A stretch of DNA of 6,231 bases, taken from Alphaproteobacteria bacterium. Its GTDB lineage: Bacteria > Pseudomonadota > Alphaproteobacteria > RUG11792. Below are positions 5,726 to 6,231 of the stretch, one piece after another. Numbering within the stretch: position 1 is the first letter of the stretch; each line of letters opens with the position of its first letter. Below the pieces are notes generated by a model. The model was not told the origin of the DNA. It did not search any database and saw only the letters and a list, made by a program, of their open reading frames with translations. The stretch covers positions 1 to 6,231 of the forward strand of contig JAFSTL010000050.1 of assembly GCA_017450545.1 (NCBI GenBank), written 5' to 3'. Position numbers and translations under genes: made by a program.

Positions 5726-6231
5726 ATGTCAAAAGTTAAGACAATAACATTGGGCTGCAGGTTCAATTTCTATGAGACTGAAGTTGCAAAACAAATATTA
5801 GAGAAGTTAGAACCAAGTGATGAAATTATTATAATAAACACATGTGCAGTAACGCATGAAGCGGAACGACAATCTAAACAAGCTGTGAGGAAGGCGATAC
5901 GAGAAAATGCAGGAGCGAGGGTGGTCGTTACCGGATGTGCGACTGTTACTGATGCGAAGTATTTTGATGAATTAGACGATGTAACCGTGATAAGCAACGG
6001 AGCCAAAACTGATATAAAGGAGTATTTAAAAGTTTCGCATAATGCAGACATATCTGAGTTTGACTGCGACACGATGCTCGAAGAAAGTGATGAACTGTTT
6101 CAAAATAGAGTGCGCGCATTTTTGCCTATCCAAAATGGCTGTGACAATTTTTGCACGTATTGCATCGTTCCATACACTCGTGGAAGGTCGCAGAGTTTGC
6201 CACCGGACGTGATTATTCGACGCATAAATCA
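5726..6231 (+). CDS. mtaB: tRNA t6A37 methylthiotransferase MtaB, N-terminal part (cut by window end)
   Basis: The frame from ATG 5726 is open to the window edge, giving 168 residues of a protein that is usually about 400-450 aa. The N-terminal methylthiotransferase domain has the TLGCRFNFYETEV start with C11, NTCAVTHEAERQS with C40, and VVTGCA with C71, the three Cys of its own 4Fe-4S cluster. The radical-SAM CxxxCxxC motif is NGCDNFCTYCIVPYTRGRS (C139, C143, C146). The TLGCR-N-YE start and CAVT/E-A-RQS pattern point to MtaB, which adds a methylthio group to t6A at position 37 of ANN-reading tRNAs, rather than to MiaB or RimO. It follows the transporter's TAA with a single base between (TAATATG) and has only a weak ribosome binding site, so translational coupling is likely. 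Confidence 0.9.
   Translation, partial: MSKVKTITLGCRFNFYETEVAKQILEKLEPSDEIIIINTCAVTHEAERQSKQAVRKAIRENAGARVVVTGCATVTDAKYFDELDDVTVISNGAKTDIKEYLKVSHNADISEFDCDTMLEESDELFQNRVRAFLPIQNGCDNFCTYCIVPYTRGRSQSLPPDVIIRRIN

Noticed and set aside
5770..6072. Minus-strand 100-aa frame opposite mtaB
   Set aside because: It lies wholly inside the mtaB reading frame, whose cluster-binding cysteines are all present.
1..6231. CRISPR array or tandem repeats
   Set aside because: No regularly spaced direct repeats were seen on either strand.

Overview
The window looks like a stretch of an AT-rich alphaproteobacterial chromosome, probably from a host-associated lineage of the Rickettsiales/Holosporales type. The evidence is a DnaA with alphaproteobacterial-style motifs (VGKPNEF, FNPLFLYGGVGLGKTH, SADKSPSD, GLVADIHPTNYELRLGIL), an organophosphate:phosphate antiporter of the GlpT/UhpT type that such bacteria use to take host metabolites, an MtaB-type tRNA methylthiotransferase, and a decayed insertion sequence. 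The taxonomic placement is an inference from protein motifs only.

Left part (1-1220): the 3' portion of a large AT-rich plus-strand gene of unknown function. Its reading frame is open from base 2 to a stop at 1115-1117, so the visible 371 residues are the C-terminal part of a longer protein. A GAACAAAAG/CTTTTGTTC hairpin follows it.

Middle (1221-1971): a degenerate IS1-family element on the minus strand. It has imperfect terminal inverted repeats about 751 bp apart. Its transposase is still readable from the zinc-finger N-terminus to the C-terminus, but is broken by an in-frame TAA, a lost first catalytic Asp and a frameshift at a poly-A run. No target-site duplication is visible.

Right part (1972-6231): a 122-bp regulatory gap, then five tightly packed plus-strand genes that look like one operon: a SlyB/Pcp-like glycine-zipper lipoprotein, a second small lipoprotein that resembles the type VI secretion lipoprotein TssJ, dnaA, a GlpT-like transporter, and mtaB (cut by the window end). 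Junctions are a 14-bp overlap, 3 bp, 9 bp and 1 bp. The gap ahead of the operon holds two facing DnaA-box-like sequences around a consensus TATAAT -10 element, which suggests DnaA autoregulation of the whole operon. The arrangement would couple envelope lipoproteins, replication initiation, sugar/glycerol-phosphate uptake and tRNA modification in one transcript.

No tRNA, rRNA, CRISPR array or phage gene was seen. The points of most interest are the DnaA-box pair over the operon promoter, the TssJ-like lipoprotein sitting next to dnaA, and the unidentified truncated protein at the left edge.
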